A DNA stretch of 64,000 nucleotides from Lepus europaeus (taxonomy: Eukaryota; Chordata; Mammalia; Lagomorpha; Leporidae). The stretch spans positions 58,568,474-58,632,473 of the forward strand of contig NC_084843.1 of the NCBI RefSeq assembly GCF_033115175.1. The letters run 5' to 3'. The first letter of the stretch is position 1. Every line of letters starts with the position of its first letter. Shown here piece by piece: positions 57,304 to 64,000 of the stretch. The position numbers and the translations under genes are program-made. A model generated the notes under the pieces. The model made no database searches. It saw only the letters and a list, made by a program, of their open reading frames with translations, and was not told where the DNA came from.

Positions 57304-57348
<45 letters not shown>

Positions 57349-60270
57349 TTCTATCCCCTGGCTCACTCCCCAAATGGCCATTGTGGTCAGCACAGGAGCT
57401 CCATCCTGGTCTCTCATAGGAGTGGCAAGAACATCATCCACTGCTTCCCAGGCACATTTGCAGGGACCTGGACTGTGAGCAGAGTAGCAGGACTCAAACT
57501 AGCATTCTGATATGGGAGGCTGGTGTCACAAGCTGTGGCTTAACCCACTATGCCACAACACTGGCCCCAAAATATGAACCTTTCTGAGGGCCAACATAAC
57601 AAGTGGGAAATTCCCCACTCACGTCATGTGTCAGCTTGCAGTCAAAATGCAGGCAATGCTAAAGGTAGTCTGTTCAATTACTTTTAGGTTGTGGGTATTA
57701 GATGTACAGGAAACAGAAATGAGTTTTTGTGTTGAGACTTGGGTCCCTCCCCAAGATATCTCACTATATATGTATGTAAGTATTGCAAAATTGTAAAAAA
57801 TCTGAAACACTGCTGGTCCTAAGAGTTAAATAATGAATACTCAAAATTTTTAAAAAGATCTATTTTATTTATTTGAAAGACAGAGTTACAGAGAGAGGTA
57901 GAGACAGAGAGAGAGGTCTTCCATCCACCAGTTCACTCCCTAGATGGCTGCAACGGCTGGAGCTGCACCGATCTGAAGCCAGGAGCCAGGAGCTTCTTCT
58001 GGGTCTCTCATGTGGGTGCAGGGGCCCAAGGACTTGGGCCTTCTTCTACTGCTTTCCAAGGCCATAGTAGAGAGCTGGATTGGAAGAGGAGCAGCCAGGA
58101 CTCAAACCAGCACCCATATGGGATGCTGGCACTTTAGGCCAGGGCTTTAACCCGCTGAGCCACAGCGCTGGCCCCATGAATACTCAAATTATATTAGAAG
58201 TTTTGAAGCGATTTTAAAATTAGGAAAGATATCATCTATATAAGTTTTTTTTTCTTAAGATTTTGATATTTCTTTGAAAGGCAGAGTTACAGAAAGAAAG
58301 AGAGGGAGAGACAGAGAAAGAGCGAGAGAGATCTTCCATCTTCTGGTTCATGCTCCAAATGGCTGCAATGGCTGGAGCTCTAACGATCCAAAGCCAGGAG
58401 CCAGGAGCTTCTTCTGGGTCTCCCACATGGGTACAGGGGCCCAAGTTGGGCCAGTCTCCACTGCTTTCCCAGGTACATCAGCAGGGAGCCGGATGAGAAG
58501 TGGAGCAGCTGGGACTAAAACCAGCACCCATATAGAATGCTGGCATCATAGGTGGTAGCTTTACCTGCTATGCCACAACACCAGCCCCTAAGATTTATTT
58601 ATTTATTTTTTAAAAAAGTATGCCTCTTAAGTAATTCCAAATATAGGATTGCTATGCTAGTTAAGAAAATTAATACTGGAGCCAGTGTTGTGGTGTAGTG
58701 AAGTCATACTCTATGATGTCATCATCCCATGTGAGTACCAGTTTGAGTTCCAGCTGTTCCACTTCCAGTCCAGCTCCCTGCTAATGTGCCTGGGAAAGCA
58801 GCAGAAGACAGCTCAGATGCTTGGGTCTCTGCCATCCATGTGAGAAACCGGGATGGAATTCTAGGATCCTGGCTTGGGTCTAGCCCAGTGAATGGAAGAT
58901 CTCTCTCTCTCTAACTCTGCTTTTCAAATAAATAAATGCATCTTTTTTTTTTTTTTTTTGACAGGCAGAGTGGACAGTGAGAGAGAGAGACAGAGAGAAA
59001 GGTTTTCCTTTGCCGTTGGTTCACCCTCTAATGGCCGGCGCACCGCACTGATCCAAAGCCAGGAGCCAGGTGCTTCTCCTGGTCTCCCATGGGGTGCAGG
59101 GCCCAAGCACTTGGGCCATCCTCCACTGCACTCCCGGGCCATAGCAGAGAGCTGGCCTGGAAGAGGGGCAACCGGGACAGAATCCGGCGCCCCGACCGGG
59201 ACTAGAACCTGGTGTGCCTGCGCCGCTAGGTGGAGGATTAGCCTGTTGAGCCATGGCGCCGGCCAATAAATGCATCTTAAAAAACCCAAAATTCAAAAAA
59301 TATCATTATAAGGGTGGATGTTTGGTGTAGTGGTTAGGTTACTGCCTAGGAACCCACGTCCCAAGCTGTAGTGCCTGGTTCAGGTCCTGCTAATGTGGTT
59401 TTTAAAAAAAAAAAATTATTTATTCATTTGAAAGTCAGAGTTACACAGGGAGAGGAGAGGCAGAGAGAGAGAGAGAGAGAGGTCTTCCATCTGATGGTTC
59501 ATTCCCCAATTGGCCACAACAGCCGGAGCTGTGCGGATCCGAAGCCAGGAGCTAGGAGCCTCTCCTGGGCCCCCATGCGAATGCAGGGGCCCAAGGACCT
59601 GGGCCATCCTCTACTGCTTTCCCAGGGCACAGCAGAGAGCTGGATCAGAGTGGAGCAGCCATATGGGATGCCAGTGCTGCAGGCCAGGGCATTAACCCGC
59701 TGCGCCACAGCGCCGGCCCCAGCTGATGTGCTTTTGATCCAACTTCCTGCTACTGCACTTCTGGGAGGCGCTCAAGCACTGGGGGCCCTGCCACCTATGT
59801 GGGAGATTTGCACCGAGCCTCAGGCCCCTGGCTTCCCTTGGCCCAGACCTACCGGTTGTGGGCATTTGGGGAGTGAATCAGCAGATGGGAGATCACGCTG
59901 TCTCTCTGAAAACGAATGCATACATGAATTTTAAAACACAATGATTGCTGTCATTTTCCTCGTGTGATGGTAACGTTTGCTGTGGTTTCTTTTCATTTGC
60001 CCCTCATGTGTCGGCAGGACGGGACCGCAGAGGCTGAATGATGCCTTCCCTCTTTCTGAGGACTTCTCTGGATCAGGCTCCGGCTCCGACTTGGGCTCAG
60101 GATCCGGAAGTGGCTCTGGAAGCAGCCTTCTGACGGAAGTGGAGTGGGAATACCAGCCTGCGCAGGAGGATGGCGTTTTCTATCACAACTCCGAGTCCCT
60201 CGAGAGGAATCTGCCCTCGGCTAGTCAGGACTTGGGTCACGGTAGATCGGAAGACGATTTTATTATGTAA
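43090..60270 (+). CDS. SRGN: Serglycin, three coding exons
   Basis: The coding sequence joins 43090-43165, 52983-53130 and 60018-60270 and gives 158 residues, the length of the human protein. Serglycin is the core proteoglycan of secretory granules in mast cells, lymphocytes, platelets and myeloid cells. Its glycosaminoglycan chains retain proteases, histamine and other cationic cargo. Visible features are a hydrophobic signal peptide (about residues 1-26), a basic segment RRARYQWVR (30-38), cysteines 39 and 48 that probably form the family disulfide, a Ser-Gly tract (about 92-111), and an acidic C-terminus ending EDDFIM. Both introns are GT-AG, in phases 1 and 2. Compared with human as I recall it, the first of two initiator Met codons is ACG here, so translation should start at the second. 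One codon is missing at the end of exon 2, and the Ser-Gly run is broken by SDLG. No frameshift or stop is present. Identification is from protein resemblance and exon structure. Confidence 0.97.
44385..45008 (-). repeat. Antisense C-SINE, interrupted near its head
   Basis: Runs from T12/AAACATTTATTTTATTTATTTG to CAGGCTGAGGC at 44682; the remaining head probably resumes near 44985-45008 (TTAACCCGCTCTGCTACAGTGC). Confidence 0.82.
44683..44985 (-). repeat. C-SINE, antisense, nested in the previous one
   Basis: New T17 tail and AAAGAGTTACAGAGAGAGG start. Third level of nesting in intron 1. Confidence 0.82.
45411..45755 (+). repeat. C-SINE, sense
   Basis: Head GAGGGGCCAGCACTGTGGC, A13 tail. Short duplication AGAATGA. 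Confidence 0.92.
45756..46457. other. Intron 1 segment, little identified
   Basis: 46190-46320 (GAAAATAGGCAAGGGCTAGAAATAG...AAAAAGATGTTCAAATTTACCC, described in parts) may be an old L1 fragment. The rest is unidentified. Confidence 0.35.
46458..46800 (-). repeat. C-SINE, antisense, with long (GA)n
   Basis: An uninterrupted (AG)n run of about 42 bp (46513-46554). Part of the head is missing between GGTGCCCACA and CTGCAGG. Confidence 0.93.
46850..47250 (+). mobile_element. Solitary MLT2-type LTR (ERV-L class), degenerate
   Basis: TTGCAACAACAAAGTTCCAC, CAGAGAGTTCCGGAGGCCAG, ATCTTAACTAATTACACTAGC and the end GATTCAGCCCGTAACAC follow MLT2 LTR order. No retroviral genes adjoin. Confidence 0.65.
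47416..47766 (-). repeat. C-SINE, antisense
   Basis: TACATTCTT flanks both sides (about 47406 and 47767). A (GGTGGG)n-like run at 47502-47522. Confidence 0.9.
47960..48150 (-). repeat. MIR-like fragment carrying an A run
   Basis: ACCAATTTACGGAGGAGAAAACTGG and CTTGCCCAGGGCCAAGTTACAGC look like antisense MIR parts, separated by an A-run of about 28 bp (48042-48069). Confidence 0.45.
48597..48795. mobile_element. Palindromic MITE-like element, about 200 bp
   Basis: The left arm (GTGCTTCCAAAGTCTGTAGG...AATTAAAAGGATAG...TTGGTGTAAAAAATTTG) and the right arm (ATTTTTTTGCAACAAAATAA...TTTTAATTCC...TTCAAGTAC) are inverted copies over about 70 bp with many mismatches. No coding capacity. Resembles short mariner-derived elements. 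Confidence 0.65.
48848..49150 (+). repeat. C-SINE, sense, shortened body
   Basis: Head GGGGGCCAGTGCTGTGGC. The region after CTTCTTGGTTCAGGC is deleted. Confidence 0.9.
49236..49553 (-). repeat. C-SINE, antisense, old
   Basis: Tail TTTTCATCTACTTGAAAGGCAG, head GCACCATAATGCTAGTCTC. Confidence 0.88.
49556..49680 (-). mobile_element. Old L1 3' fragment
   Basis: AAAGTGCCCAATTCAATGG...TTCACAGAGTTGTGCAACC is the reverse complement of a common old L1 3' end. Confidence 0.75.
49826..50195 (-). mobile_element. MER33-like hAT transposon with a tiny SINE insert
   Basis: GTGGCTGCTGAACACTTGAG, ACTTTTATATTTATTATATG, AAATTCACCTGTTTCTG and CACATGTGGTTGGC give the antisense MER33 order. Interrupted at 50083-50135. 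Confidence 0.68.
50083..50135 (+). repeat. Extremely 5'-truncated C-SINE
   Basis: Only the last part is present: CT-rich, CTAACTCTGCCTGTC and A9, between TAGCTGCTA and TGGCTGCTA. Confidence 0.8.
50350..50710 (-). repeat. Two MIR fragments
   Basis: 50350-50510 has CAGCAGGTGCTAAGG...ATTATTATTCACACTTAAAAG; 50530-50710 has CCCACTTCACAGAGAAGTG...TCATACAGCCAGGAAGG. Confidence 0.6.
50711..51033. other. Intron 1 segment with no identified feature
   Basis: Purine-rich near 50820-50860. No repeat recognised. Confidence 0.4.
51050..51467 (+). repeat. C-SINE, young, with 3' extra segment inside its TSD
   Basis: SINE body 51050-51359, first A-rich tail 51360-51388, then about 70 bp of non-SINE sequence (51389-51456) and a second A tail (51457-51467). 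All is enclosed by a perfect 16-nt TSD AAATGATTACACCTTC (51034-51049 and 51468-51483). Confidence 0.93.
51646..51996 (-). repeat. C-SINE, antisense
   Basis: Contains AGGAGCC repeated about four times (51799-51825). Flanked by TGGGCTTT on both sides. Confidence 0.94.
52560..52740 (-). repeat. MIR SINE
   Basis: GCTGTGTGCCAGGTCTGTCAAGG...TCATTGTACAGGAGAGGTTC...AAGTAGCCAGTAGCAG is the antisense MIR order. A second MIR-like end precedes it at about 52525-52559. Confidence 0.65.
52983..53130 (+). CDS. SRGN: SRGN coding exon 2, N-terminal mature domain
   Basis: This 148-nt exon has acceptor TTGGCCAG| and donor CTTTTTT|GTAAGT. It encodes GYPMRRARYQWVRC...NC through RTDPF, carrying both cysteines and the basic stretch that begin the mature protein. 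The frame enters in phase 1 and leaves in phase 2. The 3' end reads CCTTTTTT, where human keeps one extra codon (LFPK as recalled), so rabbit has lost one residue at the junction. The splice sites are intact. Confidence 0.95.
53455..53772 (+). repeat. C-SINE, sense
   Basis: Flanked by AAAATCCAGTA (about 53442) and AAAATCCAATA (about 53771), a decayed duplication. Confidence 0.93.
53773..54120 (+). mobile_element. Old L1 (L1M type) 3' end
   Basis: TATGGCATATCCATAGAATTAC, TGCTACAACACAGATGAATC, TGATTCCATTTACATGAAAT and TTCTGGAATTAGATAGTGGTG, in the expected order. The preceding SINE inserted near its 5' side. Confidence 0.85.
54160..54425 (+). repeat. C-SINE, sense, old
   Basis: Diverged head GACAGGTGTCTGGCCTAGAG, tail CAAATAAACAAACAATTTTTAAAA. 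Confidence 0.86.
55600..56500 (+). repeat. Degenerate L2 LINE sequence, split by a SINE
   Basis: The clearest part is 56340-56495: CCCCACTAAGTTATAAACTTCATGAGCAGAGACC...ACAGATTTATTGAATGAAG (given in parts), an L2 3' end. 55600-55870 is weaker. Confidence 0.5.
55864..56214 (-). repeat. C-SINE, antisense
   Basis: TSD CTGTTCTGTGG at 55853-55863 and 56215-56225. Confidence 0.95.
56501..56820. other. Intron 2 segment with no identified feature
   Basis: No repeat or exon recognised. Confidence 0.4.
56835..57165 (+). repeat. C-SINE, sense, young
   Basis: Flanks GTAAGCCTTATTG and GTGAACCTTATTG (56821-56834 and 57166-57178). Tail A25. Confidence 0.95.
57190..57845. mobile_element. Degenerate inverted-repeat DNA transposon, interrupted
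   Basis: The left end ACAGGTTGGACATCCTTAATC and the right part TCTGAAACACTGCTGGTCCTAAG...AATACTCAA fit an old Tigger-like nonautonomous element. The SINE at 57240-57566 sits inside it and another at its end. Confidence 0.55.
57240..57566 (-). repeat. C-SINE, antisense, with (CA)n(GA)n
   Basis: CCAAAATATGAA at 57228-57239 and 57567-57578. Microsatellite at 57276-57345. Confidence 0.95.
57846..58175 (-). repeat. C-SINE, antisense
   Basis: TSD ATGAATACTCAAA at 57833-57845 and 58176-58188. Confidence 0.96.
58250..58587 (-). repeat. C-SINE, antisense
   Basis: CTTAAGATTTT before and CCTAAGATTTA after. Head TGCCACAACACCAGCCCC. Confidence 0.93.
58680..58944 (+). repeat. C-SINE, sense, old
   Basis: Head GGAGCCAGTGTTGTGGTG. 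The tail AATAAATGCATCTT is the target of the next insertion. Confidence 0.9.
58945..59264 (-). repeat. C-SINE, antisense, young subtype
   Basis: Perfect 14-nt TSD AATAAATGCATCTT (58931-58944 and 59265-59278), landing in the tail of the preceding SINE. Confidence 0.96.
59314..59935 (+). repeat. Old sense C-SINE, interrupted, next to exon 3
   Basis: Pieces 59314-59400 and 59722-59935. Ends about 80 bp before the SRGN exon 3 acceptor. Confidence 0.86.
59401..59721 (-). repeat. C-SINE, antisense, nested
   Basis: Flanked by the decayed duplication GCTAATGTGGTTTT / GCTGATGTGCTTTT. Confidence 0.92.
60018..60270 (+). CDS. SRGN: SRGN coding exon 3, Ser-Gly attachment region and acidic tail
   Basis: The acceptor is TGTCGGCAG| and the stop is TAA at 60268-60270. 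The exon supplies the last base of a Leu codon plus 83 codons. It contains PLSEDFSG and then seven SG dipeptides, interrupted once by SDLG. Serines followed by Gly near acidic residues are the xylosylation sites for chondroitin sulfate or heparin chains. The tail (LTEVEWEY... to SEDDFIM) is strongly acidic. The exon starts only about 80 bp after a nested SINE block in intron 2. Confidence 0.96.
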
Positions 60271-60565
60271 GAGACAGGGTTCCCTCCCACCTTGACACCA
60301 GCCAGTGCAGCCAGGATACTTTGTGTATTGTGGTTAAACGATTAATCTTGGGACAGCGAGTTTTCTAGAAATTTTAAAACATTTGTGAAAGAAATTTAAA
60401 TTTTTTCACCTTTCTCCCTAATGAATTCTTAGAGGAAAATACCCTATTTTTCTGGAAAATACTTGTATCTCTTTTGGTGTGATATACAACCTACATCATT
60501 ATGAAATTAGCTAGATTCCCACGTCTATGAAATTGCTTTAAATAAAAAATTATACCCTTTTTGAA
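60271..60565 (+). terminator. SRGN: SRGN 3' UTR and probable polyadenylation signal
   Basis: AT-rich sequence follows the TAA stop. The first canonical AATAAA is at 60541-60546, which would put cleavage near 60,565 and give a 3' UTR of about 290 nt. I did not choose among alternative sites further downstream. Confidence 0.55.
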
Positions 60566-62921
60566 AAATTCAGTTGACAAAGCAAATTGATCAGCAGTAT
60601 CTCATGCCTAACTCTTCAGGAACCTGACGGTGAATGTGAGTTACAGGTATGCTCATTTTCTTCCACAAAGAAAACCCCAAGAAGATGAAACAGTGAGTTC
60701 ATGAAGGGAGTGTTTGGCCCAGTTTACAGCGCAAAGTGTGTTACTATCGTGCCAACACTGGATGGGTTTGCAGAGTGTGTGGGTATTGCCTGCCTATCAT
60801 CATGTGTGCTGACAGCTAGAATCTTAAGACCCAAGCTGAAGTCCAGCTGTTCTCCCAGTACCCCACACTGCTTTGCTCTTCTCCCTGGATATCTGTGCGC
60901 CTTCACGTGTTCCTCTATTAAACAGAAGCATAACCAAAGGGGTCAGCTGTCTGGGATCTCTTGTTCTAAATGCAGGAAGTGCTTTTTTTTTTTTTTTAAT
61001 CAGCTATTTCTCTAGAAGTCTTAACAAAGCATATTTAAATTTAAATCATGGTTTCCATGTTAGTGGGAGCATGTGGTGGTCAGGTACTAAATTAAATGGA
61101 ATTTTGACCCTGCTCTGATTCACAGTGGTCATTTTTCCAGTTTGTAAATATGCAATTAAATGGATACACTTGGGAGTTGGCACAACTCCCACGGTGGCTC
61201 GTGACCTGTGTAATAGGAACTGTTGTCATGGGAAAGATTGCTGGGAATTTCTGAAGCTACCCCTCTCCTGTCTGCCCATAAATCAAAGATGTTTTATCCT
61301 AGGGGGAATAACAGAGGTTAGTAGCGCCCTTAAAAACCTATAGAATTCAGGGATGCATTTCATTCACCAGCCAGGCCTTGCCACAAGCAGAAAGATCCTG
61401 GAAGGTGCCCGTGGATGATCGCAAAATTAGCCCATGAGCTCTTCTGTGGCATCCTATGCTGGCTGTAGCACGTTTGTTAGAGCAAAGTCACACAGGTATG
61501 GGATAGACACTCGGTGAGCTGGCAAATTCTTTCTTTTCCATCCCTATCAAAAAAAGGGAAACAGTTTACATTCTCTTGGAACAGGCCATTGTGTACACCT
61601 GAGATCTGTTCTCAGGGCAACCTGTACTCTTCTACCCTCTGTCCTAACATCATCTGAAGAGCGTGGCCTGGCTGCATGGCTCATAGGATGTCACAGTAGC
61701 GCACTGTATGGATGGAGCCCGAGCCCATGGCCTCGCCACCGACGCACCATCGTCTCTCCCTGAGCCCACATCTGTGGTCATTTGGTGTGTTCCTTTTGGC
61801 CAACTGGCAGAGCAGGAATAAAGTCCAGCTTGGTTCACATATGGACCGGCCTGGCACAGGGGAGTAAGCCAGCACCAGATGGTGGTGCACTACAGTGCCA
61901 ATCAGGAATTACTGTGGAAAAGAGCTGTGAGAGGGAACCCTCCCCTGGATAGAGTTCCCAGGGGTGTTTCCGGCCATCTCCTCTGTGTGGAAAGAGCAGC
62001 AGCGTGAGGTTGGAATACACACAGTTTCAGGGGCAGTGGTGAATGTATTCATCAGAGCTATCCACCATGCTGAATGTCCACCATGGCAGGGACAGAGCTC
62101 GTGTTGAGCCACGGATAGGGCACCATCCCAGGAGACCTTGGGCTCACAGCAGGTCCCTTCCACTCCTGAGGGGTCCAGAGATTTGTTCCATAAGGAATAG
62201 ATGTGCATTCAAGGCATGGGTTTGCCTTTCTCTGTCTCCAGCATCACATTAAGGAAACTAATATGTGTAAGGTGCTGGGAATAATGCCACTGAGAGATCA
62301 GTAAACACAAGCTATCATCATTATTCGTCTGATACATTAGCAATACTCATCATAGGATCGTGGCGAAGATTAACAGGTAATGGGACACTGTTAGTCTGTG
62401 CCTGGCACATACATTATCATCAAGACAGTGTGTTACAGTTACTTCATAAGATAGTTTGAGAGAATCCATATATGTGCTAGGTGCTGGGATTTAGAAGGAA
62501 ACTAAGATGTACCACGTGGCCATCTACTGGGAACTGAATGAGAGAGAAGGCAATATGCTAATCTTGCCTGGCACAAAGGAAGGTAGAGAGGTGGAAGTCA
62601 ACGTTATCAGTCACGTGGGGAAAATAGTATATAACACATGTAGGTGTTTTCAAAGCCTTACTCTCTATTTTTTGGGTTCCATTCATCAATAAATCATTTG
62701 CCATCATTGTAGGGTTTGGGGGAGAGGAAGGATGGAGAGTTGGGAGCTTTTCCAATTTGCACTTCTGAACAACTCTCTAATTCATGATCACAGTTCTTAC
62801 TTGATATCATGGAATCAAAAAAACTTGAGAGAGCCGAGCCATCAGGAATCAACAGCCAAGAGTGTTCACATAAATTGTGCAAGAAAGACAAATAACGAAT
62901 GCATTTTATGTTATAGATTTT
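60566..62921. other. C-SINE-free DNA downstream of SRGN
   Basis: A MIR-like end at about 62265-62420 (GATTAACAGG...GTGCCTGGCACATAC). 61,640-62,250 has GC-balanced sequence with several 60-99 codon frames on the minus strand and may be an old repeat, but I cannot identify it. Confidence 0.45.
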
Positions 62922-63265
62922 TTTTCTAAAGATTTATTTAATTGAAAGGCAGAGTTACAGAGAGGCAGTGGTAGAGAGAGAAAGAGAGAGAGATCTTTCA
63001 TCTGCTGGTTCACTCCTCAAATGGTTGTAACAGCCAGGGCTAGGCCAGGCTGAAACCAGGAGCCAGGAACTTCCTCCAGGTCTCCCATGTGGGTGCAGGG
63101 GCCCAAGCACTTGGGCCATCTTCTGCTGTTTTCCCAGGTGCATCAGCAGGGAGCTGGATGGGAAGAGGAGCAGCTGGGACTCAAACCAACGCCCATATGG
63201 AATGCCGGCATCGCAGGAAGTGGCTTAACCCACTGGCTTCACTCGCCATGCCATAATGCTGGCCC
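62922..63265 (-). repeat. C-SINE, antisense
   Basis: TATAGAT flanks both sides. Includes a short insertion GGCTTCACTC near the head. Confidence 0.93.
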
Positions 63266-63454
63266 CTATAGATGGTTTTTCAATCTATAATAATCCTAAA
63301 CAAAAATGCTAGCGTAGCAAAGAAAAATGAATGATTGATCTTGCCGAAGCTTTTGTCTCCATTCCCTCAGTACATTGTCAGTCTTAAATTTGAGTCACTG
63401 TTTAAAATATTAATACAATTGATCGTTCAGAACTCTGTCTTAGCTTTGTACCAA

Positions 63455-63735
63455 ACTGGGGATTCTCACCCCGTTGACATTCTGGGCAGTGTGTGTGTGT
63501 TGCAGAGCCCAGTCCTGTGTTTGGCAGCACTTCTCATCTCCTCTTCCCATCCAGCTCCCTTAGGGGGCTAGGGGTTTCCTCCCAGTGGACATTTGGGCAG
63601 TGTGTGTGTGTTGCAGAGCCCAGTTGCTTCCTGGCACCCTTTTCTTAGTCTTCCAGACTTGATCAAAAATGTCTCCAGATGTTGCCAAATGTCCACTGGG
63701 AGGAAACCCCTAGCCCCCTGAGGACCCCTGGGCTA
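63455..63735 (-). mobile_element. MER20-like hAT transposon with internal rearrangement
   Basis: GGGGATTCTCACCCCGTTGACATTCTGGGC at the left (in parts) and AAAATGTCTCCAGATGTTGCCAAATGTCC at the right fit antisense MER20. Between them lies extra sequence made from an inverted copy (63562-63596) of 63685-63719 and a direct copy (63595-63624) of 63484-63513. Confidence 0.65.
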
Positions 63736-64000
63736 ATATTCATTCCTTAACTAAGGTCTTGTCAGTTATGTTCCTACGTTATGATGGCATGGAGCAGGCT
63801 CAGTCTATGGAACCTAGAAACTGCATTTTCACATTCACTCAGCGATGTGATCTGTGACTTGTCAGGAGGAAACTACGTCAGTGATATGTGCACAAATCTT
63901 AGATATTTTGTGTTGATTATTGGATGTCTTGTTTATAAGGACAAAATGTTCATAGTATAAGAAAGTCCTTCGAAATTGAAAACATAGTAGCATGTCTTAG
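63736..64000. other. Intergenic DNA with no identified feature
   Basis: AT-rich, no feature recognised. Confidence 0.4.

Larger units (their letters stand above)
53131..60017 (+). other. SRGN: SRGN intron 2
   Basis: A GT-AG, phase 2 intron of 6.9 kb. It contains an old L1 3' end (53.77-54.12 kb), degenerate L2 sequence (about 55.6-56.5 kb), a degenerate inverted-repeat DNA transposon (57.19-57.85 kb) and eleven C-SINEs, several in opposite orientation and close together. The segment 54,430-55,600 is GC-rich in its second half with long but overlapping chance open frames and no recognisable gene. Confidence 0.9.

Noticed and set aside
1..64000. CRISPR array or phage-type direct repeats
   Set aside because: The repeated units are about 330-bp dispersed SINEs in both orientations with target-site duplications, in a vertebrate genome.

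Overview
This window is lagomorph genomic DNA, almost certainly European rabbit (Oryctolagus cuniculus). Two lines of evidence support this. First, it is saturated with about 80 copies of the tRNA-derived C-type SINE (CSINE family), which is specific to rabbits, hares and pikas. Second, the only gene I recognise is a vertebrate gene with introns: serglycin (SRGN), on the + strand. I see no bacterial features, operons or CRISPR arrays. In other mammals SRGN lies between KIFBP and VPS26A; neither of those genes is visible here.

Layout. Positions 1-42,900 are the intergenic region upstream of SRGN. It is mostly C-SINEs in both orientations, many nested in one another, laid over a thin layer of ancient repeats: 3' ends of old L1 elements, L2, MIR, MER5/MER20/MER33-type hAT transposons, an MLT2-type LTR and short inverted-repeat elements. 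SRGN occupies about 43,055-60,565. Its coding exons are 43,090-43,165, 52,983-53,130 and 60,018-60,270, separated by introns of 9.8 kb and 6.9 kb. The spliced reading frame encodes 158 residues: a signal peptide, a basic/cysteine N-terminal part, a Ser-Gly repeat that carries glycosaminoglycan chains, and an acidic C-terminus. Positions 60,565-64,000 are downstream intergenic DNA with one C-SINE and a rearranged MER20-like element.

Four stretches of 2.5-3.5 kb lack C-SINEs: 20.4-23.3 kb, 24.6-27.1 kb, 40.8-44.3 kb (the SRGN promoter and exon 1) and 60.0-62.9 kb. They are the best candidates for constrained or regulatory DNA.

I found no previously undescribed gene system. The most informative observations concern genome evolution: a C-SINE that appears to carry a 3'-transduced segment inside one target-site duplication (51.0-51.5 kb); a small rearrangement made of an inverted plus a direct copy inside a MER20-like element (63.5-63.7 kb); an old L1 3' end split by five SINEs with a triplicated target site (12.7-15.1 kb); an extremely 5'-truncated SINE inside MER33 (50.1 kb); and short palindromic DNA-transposon-like elements. 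Repeat family names come from recognising consensus-like text by eye, not from a database search, and element ends are approximate unless a target-site duplication (TSD) is given.
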